A DNA stretch of 28,326 nt from a virus: the IMG/VR virus record IMGVR_UViG_3300046048_000459, positions 1 through 28,326 of that record. The stretch is one strand, 5' to 3'. The translations under genes were made by a program, and so were the position numbers. The notes below the pieces were generated by a model. It did no database searches, was not told the origin of the DNA, and saw nothing but the letters and a program-made list of their open reading frames with translations. The stretch's first letter is position 1. Every line of letters begins with the position of its first letter. Shown in pieces: positions 14,314 through 19,859 of the stretch.

Positions 14314-14496
14314 ATGAACGAATCCATCACGCAGGCAGCTCAAACCGCCGACCTGCTCTGCCGTGAGTTGACGGACGCGCTCTGCGACGCGTCACCAATC
14401 CTCGTCTTGCTCCTGATGGAGCGACTCGAGGAGGCCGCGAACCTCCGCCGGGAGCTTGATCTGCTGAAAAAGGCAGCGGAGGAGGATGACGAATGA
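14314..14496 (+). CDS. Small helical hypothetical protein
   Basis: A 60-residue, almost wholly helical protein (SPILVLLLMERLEEAANLRRELDLLKKAAEEDDE). Leu and Ala spacing in the second half suggests a short coiled coil, with an acidic tail. LVLLLM is too short and too surrounded by charge for a clear membrane span. The end overlaps the next start (ATGA). Confidence 0.6.
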   Translation: MNESITQAAQTADLLCRELTDALCDASPILVLLLMERLEEAANLRRELDLLKKAAEEDDE

Positions 14497-14732
14497 ACAC
14501 CATCGGCGGCACGCCACTGTCCGAGGAGCGCGCTGAGAGGCGCGCGGACGCCATTGAATATGCGATGGATCGCGAGGTAGACCGGATGCTTGACGAGATG
14601 ACGCTCGCCGAAGCGTGGAGCTCCATGGACCTGGACAACGCCGAGGTCGGGGACACGACAATCGGTATCCTGCTGATGGACAAGCTTTATGAATTGGCGG
14701 CCTGTCGGCTCGCGGAAGGAGGCGTAGCGTGA
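14493..14732 (+). CDS. Hypothetical small acidic protein
   Basis: A 79-residue helical and acidic protein (RRADAIEYAMDREVDRMLDEMTLAEAWSSMDLDNAEVGD). It overlaps the preceding gene by ATGA and the following one by GTGA, so these three plus the Ala-rich gene form one coupled unit. No recognised family. Confidence 0.6.
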   Translation: MNTIGGTPLSEERAERRADAIEYAMDREVDRMLDEMTLAEAWSSMDLDNAEVGDTTIGILLMDKLYELAACRLAEGGVA

Positions 14733-14926
14733 AATCCCCAAGTTCGACCGAGCTGCGCGCGTACATGCGCAGGCACCGGCTCCAGGGGCAGGTTGTCGCT
14801 GATCTGCTCGGGGTGAGTAGGCGCACTGTTTACCGGTGGACGGCACCGGAAGGCACTGCGGCGCACACGCCGATGCCGGAGGCGCAATGGTTTGTGCTAA
14901 CGAAGAGGAATTACAATGAGCGTTGA
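14729..14926 (+). CDS. Small helix-turn-helix protein
   Basis: A 65-residue protein. Residues about 8-33 read as a helix-turn-helix: LRAYMRRHRLQGQVVADLLGVSRRTVYRWT, where GQVVADLLGVS is helix 2 plus turn and RRTVYRW the recognition helix. It resembles XRE/Cro-type or MerR-like small regulators. It may regulate phage promoters, for example the palindromes in the control region, but no link is shown. The start is GTG with a strong AAGGAGG site, overlapping the previous stop. Confidence 0.7.
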   Translation: MKSPSSTELRAYMRRHRLQGQVVADLLGVSRRTVYRWTAPEGTAAHTPMPEAQWFVLTKRNYNER

Positions 14927-15638
14927 AGCATGGCACTTCCTGCCAGACGACGGACGTTTGCGGTTTGGCAATAGGCAGAAGGTTGTTGTCGGAGAAACAC
15001 TAAGCATCAGCGAGCGCCCGATTCTCTGCGAACGCGGTTTTCACGCATCGAGATCGGCGCGTGATGCGCTGTCGTATGCGCCTGGAGGGCTCCTATGCCG
15101 AGTGAGCGTAGGAGGAGAGATCATAGAGGATGATAACAAATTGGTAGGGCAGGAGCGCACCGTTATTTGGATGCGCGATGCGACCAACATGCTGCGCGCG
15201 TTTGCTAGAGAGCAGGCTCTATCGGTGTCCCATTTATGGGACGCGCCGCAAGTGGTCCACGAATATCTGATCGGGGGTAACGAATCGATAAGGAGAGACG
15301 CTCGGGCCGCCGCTTGGGACGCTGCTTTGGCCGCCGCTTGGGATGCTGCTTGGGACGCCGCTCGGGCCGCCGCTTGGGCCGCCGCTCGGGACGCCGCTCG
15401 GGACGCCGCTTGGGACGCCGCTTGGGACGCCGCTCGGGGCGCCTCTCTGGGCGCAGCTCGGGCCTCCGTCCAGGCCGCCGCTCGGGGCGCCTCTCTGGGC
15501 GCAGCTCGGGCCTCCGTCCAGGCCTCCTCTATGGACGGCTCTGTGAACGCCGCTTGGTACGCCGCTTTGACCGCATCTCTGGACGCCGCTCGGTGGCGGT
15601 TTGAGGACCTTTGCCTCGCGATGGAGCATGCAGCATGA
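14916..15638 (+). CDS. DUF7666-like protein with Ala-rich tandem repeats
   Basis: A 240-residue protein. The N-terminal domain (about 1-125) shows AWHFLPDDGRLRFGN, ILCERGFHASRSARDALSYA and GLLCRVSVGGEI, a pattern I associate with phage proteins annotated as DUF7666. From about residue 127 to 205 it becomes a repeat region of four-residue units A-A-W/R-D, then a 16-residue unit present twice (RGASLGAARASVQAAA type). A short C-terminal helix (RWRFEDLCLAMEHA) ends it. The repeats probably form a long helix or solenoid. The role is unknown. It overlaps the HTH gene by 11 bases. Confidence 0.7.
   Translation: MSVEAWHFLPDDGRLRFGNRQKVVVGETLSISERPILCERGFHASRSARDALSYAPGGLLCRVSVGGEIIEDDNKLVGQERTVIWMRDATNMLRAFAREQALSVSHLWDAPQVVHEYLIGGNESIRRDARAAAWDAALAAAWDAAWDAARAAAWAAARDAARDAAWDAAWDAARGASLGAARASVQAAARGASLGAARASVQASSMDGSVNAAWYAALTASLDAARWRFEDLCLAMEHAA
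15297..15524 (+). repeat. 12-bp tandem repeats and a perfect 48-bp duplication inside the Ala-rich gene
   Basis: From about 15300 to 15440, 12-bp units of the form GCCGCTYGGGMC follow each other in frame. Positions 15429-15476 are then repeated exactly at 15477-15524. All units are multiples of three, so gain or loss keeps the frame. The near identity at DNA level suggests recent expansion. Confidence 0.85.
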
Positions 15639-15703
15639 CCCCTCTGCGGTGCTGGATCGGAGACAGGCGCCGCGATTATCAGGCGGAAGCGGCTGGATAC
15701 TGA
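15635..15703 (+). CDS. Possible 22-residue peptide at operon end
   Basis: The ATG overlaps the preceding stop as ATGA and the frame reads MTPLRCWIGDRRRDYQAEAA plus GY. It ends 20 bases before the terminator stem. The coupling and arginine-rich content are suggestive, but the size alone cannot prove coding. It may be the remnant of a longer gene. Confidence 0.35.
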   Translation: MTPLRCWIGDRRRDYQAEAAGY

Positions 15704-15722
15704 GACCGCCCCGTTTTACCCC

Positions 15723-15752
15723 AAAAAGCCCCCGGAAGGGGGCTTGTTTTTT
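15723..15752. terminator. Bidirectional rho-independent terminator between convergent operons
   Basis: AAGCCCCC (15726-15733), tetraloop GGAA, GGGGGCTT (15738-15745), with T-runs on the right (15747-15752) and A-runs on the left (15723-15727). It can stop both the rightward operon and the leftward operon whose last gene ends at 15756. Confidence 0.92.
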
Positions 15753-15755
15753 GGG

Positions 15756-15926
15756 CTAAAGGAACGGGTTTTGGTCGGTCAGTTCTGCCTCATCGCTCCC
15801 TGGCTCGTAGTCGAAGCTAGGGCACTGATCGCCAAGGTCGCCAAGCATGAAATCGGTCAACTGAAGATCGCATCGACCCGGCAGAAAGTGGACGCAACTC
15901 CAGCACCCCAGGTGCTCAGTCGCCAT
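15756..15926 (-). CDS. Small Cys-rich protein, last gene of leftward operon
   Basis: A 56-residue protein starting MATEHLGCWSCVHFLPGRCD and ending near FDYEPGSDEAELTDQNPFL. Four Cys (C-x2-C, then two more spaced) suggest a zinc-binding knuckle. The pattern 'CxxC…PGRC…CPSFxYEPG' recurs in small phage proteins, to my recollection. It starts inside the end of the upstream gene (11-base overlap) and stops next to the terminator. Function unknown. Confidence 0.65.
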   Translation of the reverse strand: MATEHLGCWSCVHFLPGRCDLQLTDFMLGDLGDQCPSFDYEPGSDEAELTDQNPFL

Positions 15927-16116
15927 GCGCGATGCGCTCCAGGATCTCGCGCTGCCGCTCTGTCAGGTACATCTCGTCTCCATATTCGTCGAAGCGGTCG
16001 CGCAAATCGGACGTGAAGCCCATCTCCCAGTTCGTTGTGGCCTCATCCTCGGCCCTGGACAGCAGGTCATCGAAGTCGCCGGAGCTGTCGTAGAGGTCAA
16101 TGATGCGTTCGCTCAT
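15916..16116 (-). CDS. Small acidic phage protein
   Basis: A 66-residue acidic protein (MSERIIDLYDSSGDFDDLLS…). Its C-terminal half, WEMGFTSDLRDRFDEYGDEM plus YLTERQREILERIA, is a helical pair that I have seen in small phage proteins of unknown role. A GAGG site 7-8 nt upstream supports the ATG at 16116. It lies 2 bases after the previous gene. Confidence 0.65.
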   Translation of the reverse strand: MSERIIDLYDSSGDFDDLLSRAEDEATTNWEMGFTSDLRDRFDEYGDEMYLTERQREILERIAHGD

Positions 16117-16118
16117 GA

Positions 16119-16337
16119 TTATGCCTCGTGAATATCCAAAAGCGCCCCGTCGGCCATCACATGCACGTCGCCATGCGTGGTGGTAATCGTGATGTCAGGG
16201 TCGCAGTTGCAAATACCGCCCGACAGGAATGCGCAATCGTCGTCATGAGAAACAATTGCCAACCCGGCAGATCCTTTGTCTATCGCCCCGTTCCTTAGCG
16301 CAATAGTCAGACGCCTCTCCCATTCGTGCATGGTCAT
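16119..16337 (-). CDS. Small phage protein with DDDCAF…CNCDPDI motif
   Basis: A protein of about 72 residues. The central motif SHDDDCAFLSGGICNCDPDI has Asp and three Cys in a pattern common to small phage proteins that probably bind zinc. The rest is strand-rich (TITTTHGDVHVMADG). I chose the ATG at 16337, which overlaps the upstream stop as ATGA. A longer frame reaches 16364 but runs into the upstream gene. Confidence 0.65.
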   Translation of the reverse strand: MTMHEWERRLTIALRNGAIDKGSAGLAIVSHDDDCAFLSGGICNCDPDITITTTHGDVHVMADGALLDIHEA

Positions 16338-16498
16338 AGGTCCACCCTGAATCCGGCTGCACAACGGTGTCCGCCGCCACCGAATTTTTCGGCGATATCG
16401 GCGACGTATTCGGCATCGTCGCCAAGGCTCAGATAGGCCGCGAGTGCCGCGCAGGAGCCGTCAGCGCAGTGTTTGTGGTAGAGAACGAGGTTTTTCAT
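16334..16498 (-). CDS. Miniature DHH-phosphoesterase-like protein (internal deletion remnant)
   Basis: A 54-residue protein, complete from ATG to stop, with SD GAGGAA upstream and ATGA coupling to the next gene. Residues 3-31 (LVLYHKHCADGSCAALAAYL then GDDAEYV) match the opening of DHH-family phosphoesterases. Residues 36-52 (AEKFGGGGHRCAAGFRV) match the closing GGGH motif of their DHHA1 domain. The roughly 250 residues usually between them, including the DHH metal centre, are absent. Catalysis is therefore unlikely. It is either a neat in-frame deletion relic or a repurposed mini-domain. Confidence 0.7.
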   Translation of the reverse strand: MKNLVLYHKHCADGSCAALAAYLSLGDDAEYVADIAEKFGGGGHRCAAGFRVDL

Positions 16499-16503
16499 TG
16501 CGG

Positions 16504-17022
16504 TTATTCCTCGCTAGATTGGTTGCTTACGGGCGGAGCCCAGGGGGCAGGTGGATTCCACGGTATTTTGATAATTTTCACATCCGGCGGGTAGGTTCTG
16601 TAACGCACGTCTAGGCAAATGCACAGGCCATCGTCAACCATGTCCCGGCTGATCGCATACCCAAGCATGTCTGCTGGCATGTAGGAACATGCCGAAAGCA
16701 CCATCTCCGCGGCAATTGTGTTGCCGCAGATCACTGTTGCAATTGGCGTTCCAGGTTCTCCCTTGCCCATGACCAAATCAGGGAGTCGCACAGTGCGCAA
16801 GCCTGCTGGAGGATTGTCGATCTCGTCGTCTGGTAGGTACGTCCGGCTGACAATAGCAATTTCGTTGCCCTCAAGCCGCTTATCCCAGACGCAGGCTCTA
16901 TCGGCGATGAAGCCGTGGTCTAAGCGCCGGTAAATATCCCAAGGTAAAGACCCGAGTGAATATGTCCGGCAATTGAACAACGAGGCAAAGTATTTCTGGC
17001 CAAACTCTCTGATGATTGGCAT
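16504..17022 (-). CDS. Hypothetical protein
   Basis: A 172-residue protein beginning MPIIREFGQKYFASLFNCRT. It has a mixed alpha/beta composition, a Cys-containing ICGNTIAAEMVLSACSYMPA stretch, and a Pro/Trp-rich C-terminus (IPWNPPAPWAPPVSN) that is probably disordered. No family recognised. The ATG at 17022 overlaps the upstream stop (TGATG), with AGGG 8 nt before it. A GTG at 17031 has no usable site. Lower GC than neighbours. Confidence 0.65.
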   Translation of the reverse strand: MPIIREFGQKYFASLFNCRTYSLGSLPWDIYRRLDHGFIADRACVWDKRLEGNEIAIVSRTYLPDDEIDNPPAGLRTVRLPDLVMGKGEPGTPIATVICGNTIAAEMVLSACSYMPADMLGYAISRDMVDDGLCICLDVRYRTYPPDVKIIKIPWNPPAPWAPPVSNQSSEE

Positions 17023-17183
17023 CACAGCCACCCTGCCCGCGCGAGCGCCGCGCCGATAGCGATCATGGCTATGGTCCAGATGGCGAAAACGGAGATCGTT
17101 TTTAACCTAAGATCGCGCTCGGCCTTACGCCTCTTGCGTATGGAGAAGTTTGAATGCTGGAGCAGTTCGTTGTCTTGTCTCAT
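17022..17183 (-). CDS. Small single-span membrane protein
   Basis: A 53-residue protein. It starts MRQDNELLQHSNFSIRKRRK, a strongly basic stretch that should stay in the cytoplasm, then has a hydrophobic span (ISVFAIWTIAMIAIGAALA, about residues 30-48). By the positive-inside rule it would be N-in. The ATG follows TAGGTGAG by about 8 nt, and its stop overlaps the next start. Superinfection exclusion or a lysis accessory role would be typical for such proteins, but neither is shown. Confidence 0.65.
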   Translation of the reverse strand: MRQDNELLQHSNFSIRKRRKAERDLRLKTISVFAIWTIAMIAIGAALARAGWL

Positions 17184-17201
17184 GTTCGTTATCTCACCTA
17201 G

Positions 17202-17384
17202 TTACGCATAGTATTTTTTCTGTTTATCGAATATCGCGACCCCTTCGCGATAGCCGACGCGGATCAGCACTCTGCACATCAGCTCGTCCATTTCTCTGTG
17301 CGCTGCCTCACTGTCGTCTCCAATATCATCGTATATCTGCTGCATTTGCTTGGCGAATTCCGCTGGTGTCATGGCTGATGCCAT
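17202..17384 (-). CDS. Small helical phage protein
   Basis: A 60-residue protein: MASAMTPAEFAKQMQQIYDD, then EAAHREMDELMCRVLIRVGY and a Tyr-rich end (FDKQKKYYA). This MTPxEFAxxM…HxxMDxLMCxxLxxxGY…F layout is common in small phage proteins of unknown role. I chose the ATG at 17384, 10 nt after GAGG. A GTG at 17429 lacks a site. Confidence 0.65.
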   Translation of the reverse strand: MASAMTPAEFAKQMQQIYDDIGDDSEAAHREMDELMCRVLIRVGYREGVAIFDKQKKYYA

Positions 17385-17432
17385 AGATGTAAGCCTCAAT
17401 TGTAGTTTCTTGGCAAATATGCCTGTCACCTG

Positions 17433-17831
17433 CTAACCGCAGCGATTCCTTATCCACGCATGATCCTCCCACGTCGTCGCCAGCGCGGACGGCGGCTTCG
17501 GCCACTCAGGCCACTGCGAGATCAGTCCTTCCTCGGACCGCACCAGCGGTAAGTGCGGCTCTAGGACCGTGACCTTCACGCCGGATTTTTGCCGGTTGGC
17601 TTTCGATCTGCGCGTACACGCCTGGCACATAGCCACGGACTTGCCGAGGGCGATCATCGCCTCGCCTCTACGGATGCGCTTGCGGATAAGCTCGTGACTG
17701 ACGATTTCTGTGCGCTGGCAGCAAGCGAAGAGCACCGAATACCGGGTAGACTCCAGCGTGGCGCCGAGATAGACATCCAAAACGGTCAGTGCCGCTTCGC
17801 GGATGCGCCCGATGTGGAAGATGGTTTGCAC
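17433..17831 (-). CDS. Hypothetical protein
   Basis: A protein of about 132 residues starting at a GTG (17831) about 10 nt after AGGAGG, inside the junction with the upstream gene. It has an Arg/Lys-rich centre (RTEIVSHELIRKRIRRGEAM) and KSVAMCQACTRRSKANRQKSG, which contains C-x2-C next to basic residues and could contact nucleic acid. The C-terminus is Trp-rich (ISQWPEWPKPPSALATTWED). No family recognised. A longer frame to 18128 overlaps two other genes and is not used. Confidence 0.6.
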   Translation of the reverse strand: MQTIFHIGRIREAALTVLDVYLGATLESTRYSVLFACCQRTEIVSHELIRKRIRRGEAMIALGKSVAMCQACTRRSKANRQKSGVKVTVLEPHLPLVRSEEGLISQWPEWPKPPSALATTWEDHAWIRNRCG

Positions 17832-17833
17832 GG

Positions 17834-18055
17834 TCAGCACCCCTCCTGGTGGAAGGATGACCGCTCGGCCTGGTAGCGCGCCACGAGGCGTTGCGCGGCC
17901 GGGAACTGCCTGAGCGACGCTAGGGATTCGGCCATCTCGTCGGCGATGTCGATCAGTCCGGTCTGACTGTGGTCGGTACGGGAGAGGGTCAGGATGGAGC
18001 AGCAGACGAACCCCGCAAGTGTTCCGATCAGGAACGCGATTGTTATCTCGAACAT
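17834..18055 (-). CDS. Small membrane-anchored protein
   Basis: A 73-residue protein. Residues 2-23 (FEITIAFLIGTLAGFVCCSIL) form one hydrophobic span, and the rest is a charged helical tail (ADEMAESLASLRQFPAAQRLVARY). GGAGGAATCGAC gives an excellent ribosome-binding site for the ATG at 18055, which lies inside the end of the upstream gene. The shape (short N-terminal anchor plus helical tail) resembles small phage inner-membrane proteins such as spanin-type subunits, but no lysis genes adjoin it. Confidence 0.65.
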   Translation of the reverse strand: MFEITIAFLIGTLAGFVCCSILTLSRTDHSQTGLIDIADEMAESLASLRQFPAAQRLVARYQAERSSFHQEGC

Positions 18056-18546
18056 GTCGATTCCTCCTCGCGCAGTATCGCGCCGTTTCCAACGATTTTC
18101 GTAATGGCCTCGACCGGAGATTTCGCATGCACGCCGGCCACGGTAGCGCGCTCGTAAACGTCGTGAATCGCGGCTAGTTGAACGGTCGGCATGCGGTGCA
18201 GTCGCCCCGCTAGGCCGCATGCGTCGGTCATCGTCGTGCCAGTAAGATCAAGCAGATCAGCCCGTTGCCCTGAGCACACGATGTCGAGCGCTCCTGACAG
18301 AATATTCGGGTCACGGTTGCGCACCGAAGACCACTCTTGCATTGCCGGGATGCTGGCGAGCAGCAGCCGCCAGTGTGAGAGCGGCACACACGGCAGCGAA
18401 GAGCGCAGCACCGCCTCGTGGCGTGCAATGAGCGTGTAAATGATCTCAGATACAGAGTTAAACACGTCGTCGCCGTTCTTCTTTGTAGTCCTGGCTGCGA
18501 TTGCGCGCTCAAGGTCTGGCGTGGTGTAGATGGTGCGGCGGTTCAT
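18043..18546 (-). CDS. Possible ribbon-helix-helix DNA-binding protein
   Basis: A 167-residue protein. The N-terminus RRTIYTTPDLERAIAART followed by NSVSEIIYTLIARHE reads like a ribbon-helix-helix: a short strand, helix A, turn and helix B. The remaining 120 residues are mixed helical without a motif I know. RHH proteins are usually dimeric repressors, so this may be a regulator. The fold is inferred by eye only. It overlaps its neighbours at both ends (ATGA with the upstream gene). Confidence 0.55.
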   Translation of the reverse strand: MNRRTIYTTPDLERAIAARTTKKNGDDVFNSVSEIIYTLIARHEAVLRSSLPCVPLSHWRLLLASIPAMQEWSSVRNRDPNILSGALDIVCSGQRADLLDLTGTTMTDACGLAGRLHRMPTVQLAAIHDVYERATVAGVHAKSPVEAITKIVGNGAILREEESTCSR

Positions 18547-18755
18547 GATAGTTGACCAAACACGTAGTCCTTCGCGTCGTTTTTGGTAAGCATGAACGGT
18601 CGTGAAAGACCGCTAACCAAGAACCCGCCGCGCGGTGTTTCGTCTCCGCATAGGTAGGCGTGCAGATCGCATATCGCGCCTGCTGAGTATGTGGTCGGCC
18701 CGCCGTGCTGAAAGCCAGCGGCTTCGATACATTCTCTGCAAACGTACATGGCCAT
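18543..18755 (-). CDS. Small Cys-rich protein
   Basis: A 70-residue protein, MAMYVCRECIEAAGFQHGGP…, with CREC near the N-terminus and a second pair (ICDLHAYLCG) that could complete a zinc site. The end, SRPFMLTKNDAKDYVFGQLS, is helical. The start overlaps the upstream stop as TAATG. An upstream extension of the frame to 18881 lies wholly inside the previous gene and is not supported. Confidence 0.65.
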   Translation of the reverse strand: MAMYVCRECIEAAGFQHGGPTTYSAGAICDLHAYLCGDETPRGGFLVSGLSRPFMLTKNDAKDYVFGQLS

Positions 18756-18946
18756 TATGATTCTTGCGTCCCGACCTGAAGATAATCCTCGCACCTGCGC
18801 TTGAACCCTTCTCCGAGGTAGAAGCGCGGGACGTGGCCGATGTTGCACGACCCAAAACGCCAGTGATGGCACTGGTTGCACTGCTTGGCAGGCTTGAGCT
18901 GCGCCGGCCGGTAGACGCCGATGCGAACGCCGGATCGGCTAGGCAT
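18755..18946 (-). CDS. Small Cys-rich protein starting inside the 63-bp repeat
   Basis: A 63-residue protein, MPSRSGVRIGVYRP…, containing KQCNQCHHWRFGSCNIGHVP and a later RRCEDYL, four Cys arranged as a compact zinc-binding module. Its first six residues are encoded by the direct repeat shared with the methyltransferase gene start (20670-20732). In this copy GGAGG stands 9 nt before the ATG, a good ribosome-binding site. Function unknown. Confidence 0.7.
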   Translation of the reverse strand: MPSRSGVRIGVYRPAQLKPAKQCNQCHHWRFGSCNIGHVPRFYLGEGFKRRCEDYLQVGTQES

Positions 18947-18992
18947 TGGTATGGTCCTCCACGATTCCAGGTGCGCCGGCCCGTTCAGCGGC
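18930..18992. repeat. 63-bp direct repeat, left copy
   Basis: 62 of 63 bases are identical to 20670-20732, exactly 1740 bp away. On the minus strand it encodes the C-terminus AERAGAPGIVEDHTNA of one gene, its stop, and the start MPSRSG of the next, so it spans a gene junction. The single difference is at 18957 (C here, A in the other copy). Confidence 0.95.
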
Positions 18993-19442
18993 CTTCTTCA
19001 GGTCCGCCATGAACTCCTCGTGGTCAACTCTCGGGTGTTCAAACCACGCATTCACGACGGCGCCAGAGACCTTGTACGACAGTTCCCTCTGTCCTTTTTC
19101 CATGCTCCATCGCCACAGGATGTTCCGCCCGGTCGCGTCTGGCTTGCGATCCATCGCCTTCTTCCACTCCTCCCTGTTTCTCTTGGACGCCTCTGCCAAG
19201 GTCATTTGCTCGGACCTGGGCCACGGCTTCTCGTCCCTGAGCAACCTGAAGGTGTAGATGACGTGGTGCATGCACCACGTTTTTGCGCAGTGAGAAATGT
19301 TCTGCCGCTTCTTCCGGTAGTCGTCGCGGTCGGATAACGCCTCATTGCGCGCGATAATCGATGCGGATCTGAGTTCAGAATTGAACCCAGTGGTGTGGCC
19401 GGTGTAAGCGATGTGGCGGTTGGATGCGTATTTGGTTGCCAT
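18939..19442 (-). CDS. Hypothetical protein within repeat-bounded cassette
   Basis: A 167-residue basic protein, MATKYASNRHIAYTGHTTGF…, with paired Cys and His in NISHCAKTWCMHHVIYTF and a charged helical middle (LAEASKRNREEWKKAMDRKP). Its last 16 residues are encoded by the direct repeat and are nearly the same as the C-terminus of the 80-residue protein at 20679. GAGGAG 7 nt upstream supports the ATG. No family recognised. It may be part of the methyltransferase/HNH block, for instance a partner or cargo gene. Confidence 0.6.
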   Translation of the reverse strand: MATKYASNRHIAYTGHTTGFNSELRSASIIARNEALSDRDDYRKKRQNISHCAKTWCMHHVIYTFRLLRDEKPWPRSEQMTLAEASKRNREEWKKAMDRKPDATGRNILWRWSMEKGQRELSYKVSGAVVNAWFEHPRVDHEEFMADLKKAAERAGAPGIVEDHTNA

Positions 19443-19446
19443 CAGT

Positions 19447-19560
19447 TCACTCCTCGCTTGCTAGGATTCGCCAGGCTTCGGCGGCGCATTGCGGCACCTG
19501 TCCGTTGCCAATGGCTTTAAGTCGGTCCACGCGGGCAGTCACGCCCACCGCAACGCGGCT
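19447..19560 (-). pseudogene. Displaced C-terminal motif (IX/X) of the cytosine methyltransferase
   Basis: Translated in the frame +1 to the methyltransferase, this stretch reads RVAVGVTARVDRLKAIGNGQ then VPQCAAEAWRIL and a stop. VDRLKAIGNGQVP is the conserved last motif of C5-cytosine methyltransferases, where the chain returns to the SAM-binding core. The catalytic part (19856-20698) ends about 300 bases earlier, and the HNH gene occupies most of the gap. A reading frame is open from 20661 through this remnant, so rejoining by a +1 frameshift is formally possible. A fossil left after HNH insertion is the simpler reading. Confidence 0.6.
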
Positions 19561-19859
19561 GATCGTCTCCCCTTCTCGCTCAGGCATTGCGCAGACCCGC
19601 AAAGCGTCGCCCTCCTGCTGCGTTTCGGCTGAAACTCCGAGCCGCAAATCTCGCAAGTCGTTGGCTTGATCTTCCTGTGCTCCTTCGCATGGCAGTTCAC
19701 GCACAAAAGCGCAATATTGTTCGTCGCGTTGTTCATCGGATCGTGGTCTATATGGTGTCTCTGAAGGGTCGTCATCCCACCACAATGGTCGCACTTGTCG
19801 TCTTCCGCTATCGGGTACGCCCGCTGCGCTCTTTTCCTTCCAGTCTCTAAAATGTTCAT
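19539..19859 (-). CDS. HNH endonuclease with second zinc motif (homing-type)
   Basis: A 106-residue protein. C23-x2-C26 (CDHC), the HH of LQRHHIDHD (35-36), NNATNNIALLCVNCHAKEH with C53-x2-C56 and His 57 form a complete HNH nuclease with its structural zinc. A second group, C69-x2-C72…C87…C92, adds a probable DNA-binding zinc finger, as in free-standing phage HNH homing nucleases. Its ATG overlaps the methyltransferase stop (ATGA), and its 3' end overlaps the displaced methyltransferase motif. This places it inside the methyltransferase gene, as expected for an invading nuclease. All HNH residues look intact. Confidence 0.85.
   Translation of the reverse strand: MNILETGRKRAQRAYPIAEDDKCDHCGGMTTLQRHHIDHDPMNNATNNIALLCVNCHAKEHRKIKPTTCEICGSEFQPKRSRRATLCGSAQCLSEKGRRSAALRWA

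Noticed and set aside
15234-15629. Proline/glycine-rich antisense frame opposite the Ala-rich repeat gene
   Set aside because: It is the complement of the 12-bp repeat and stays open only because of the repeat composition.
17433-18128. Long version (231 residues) of the gene at 17433
   Set aside because: The first 99 codons overlap two other genes and are Arg-rich shadow sequence. A GTG at 17831 with AGGAGG is the better start.
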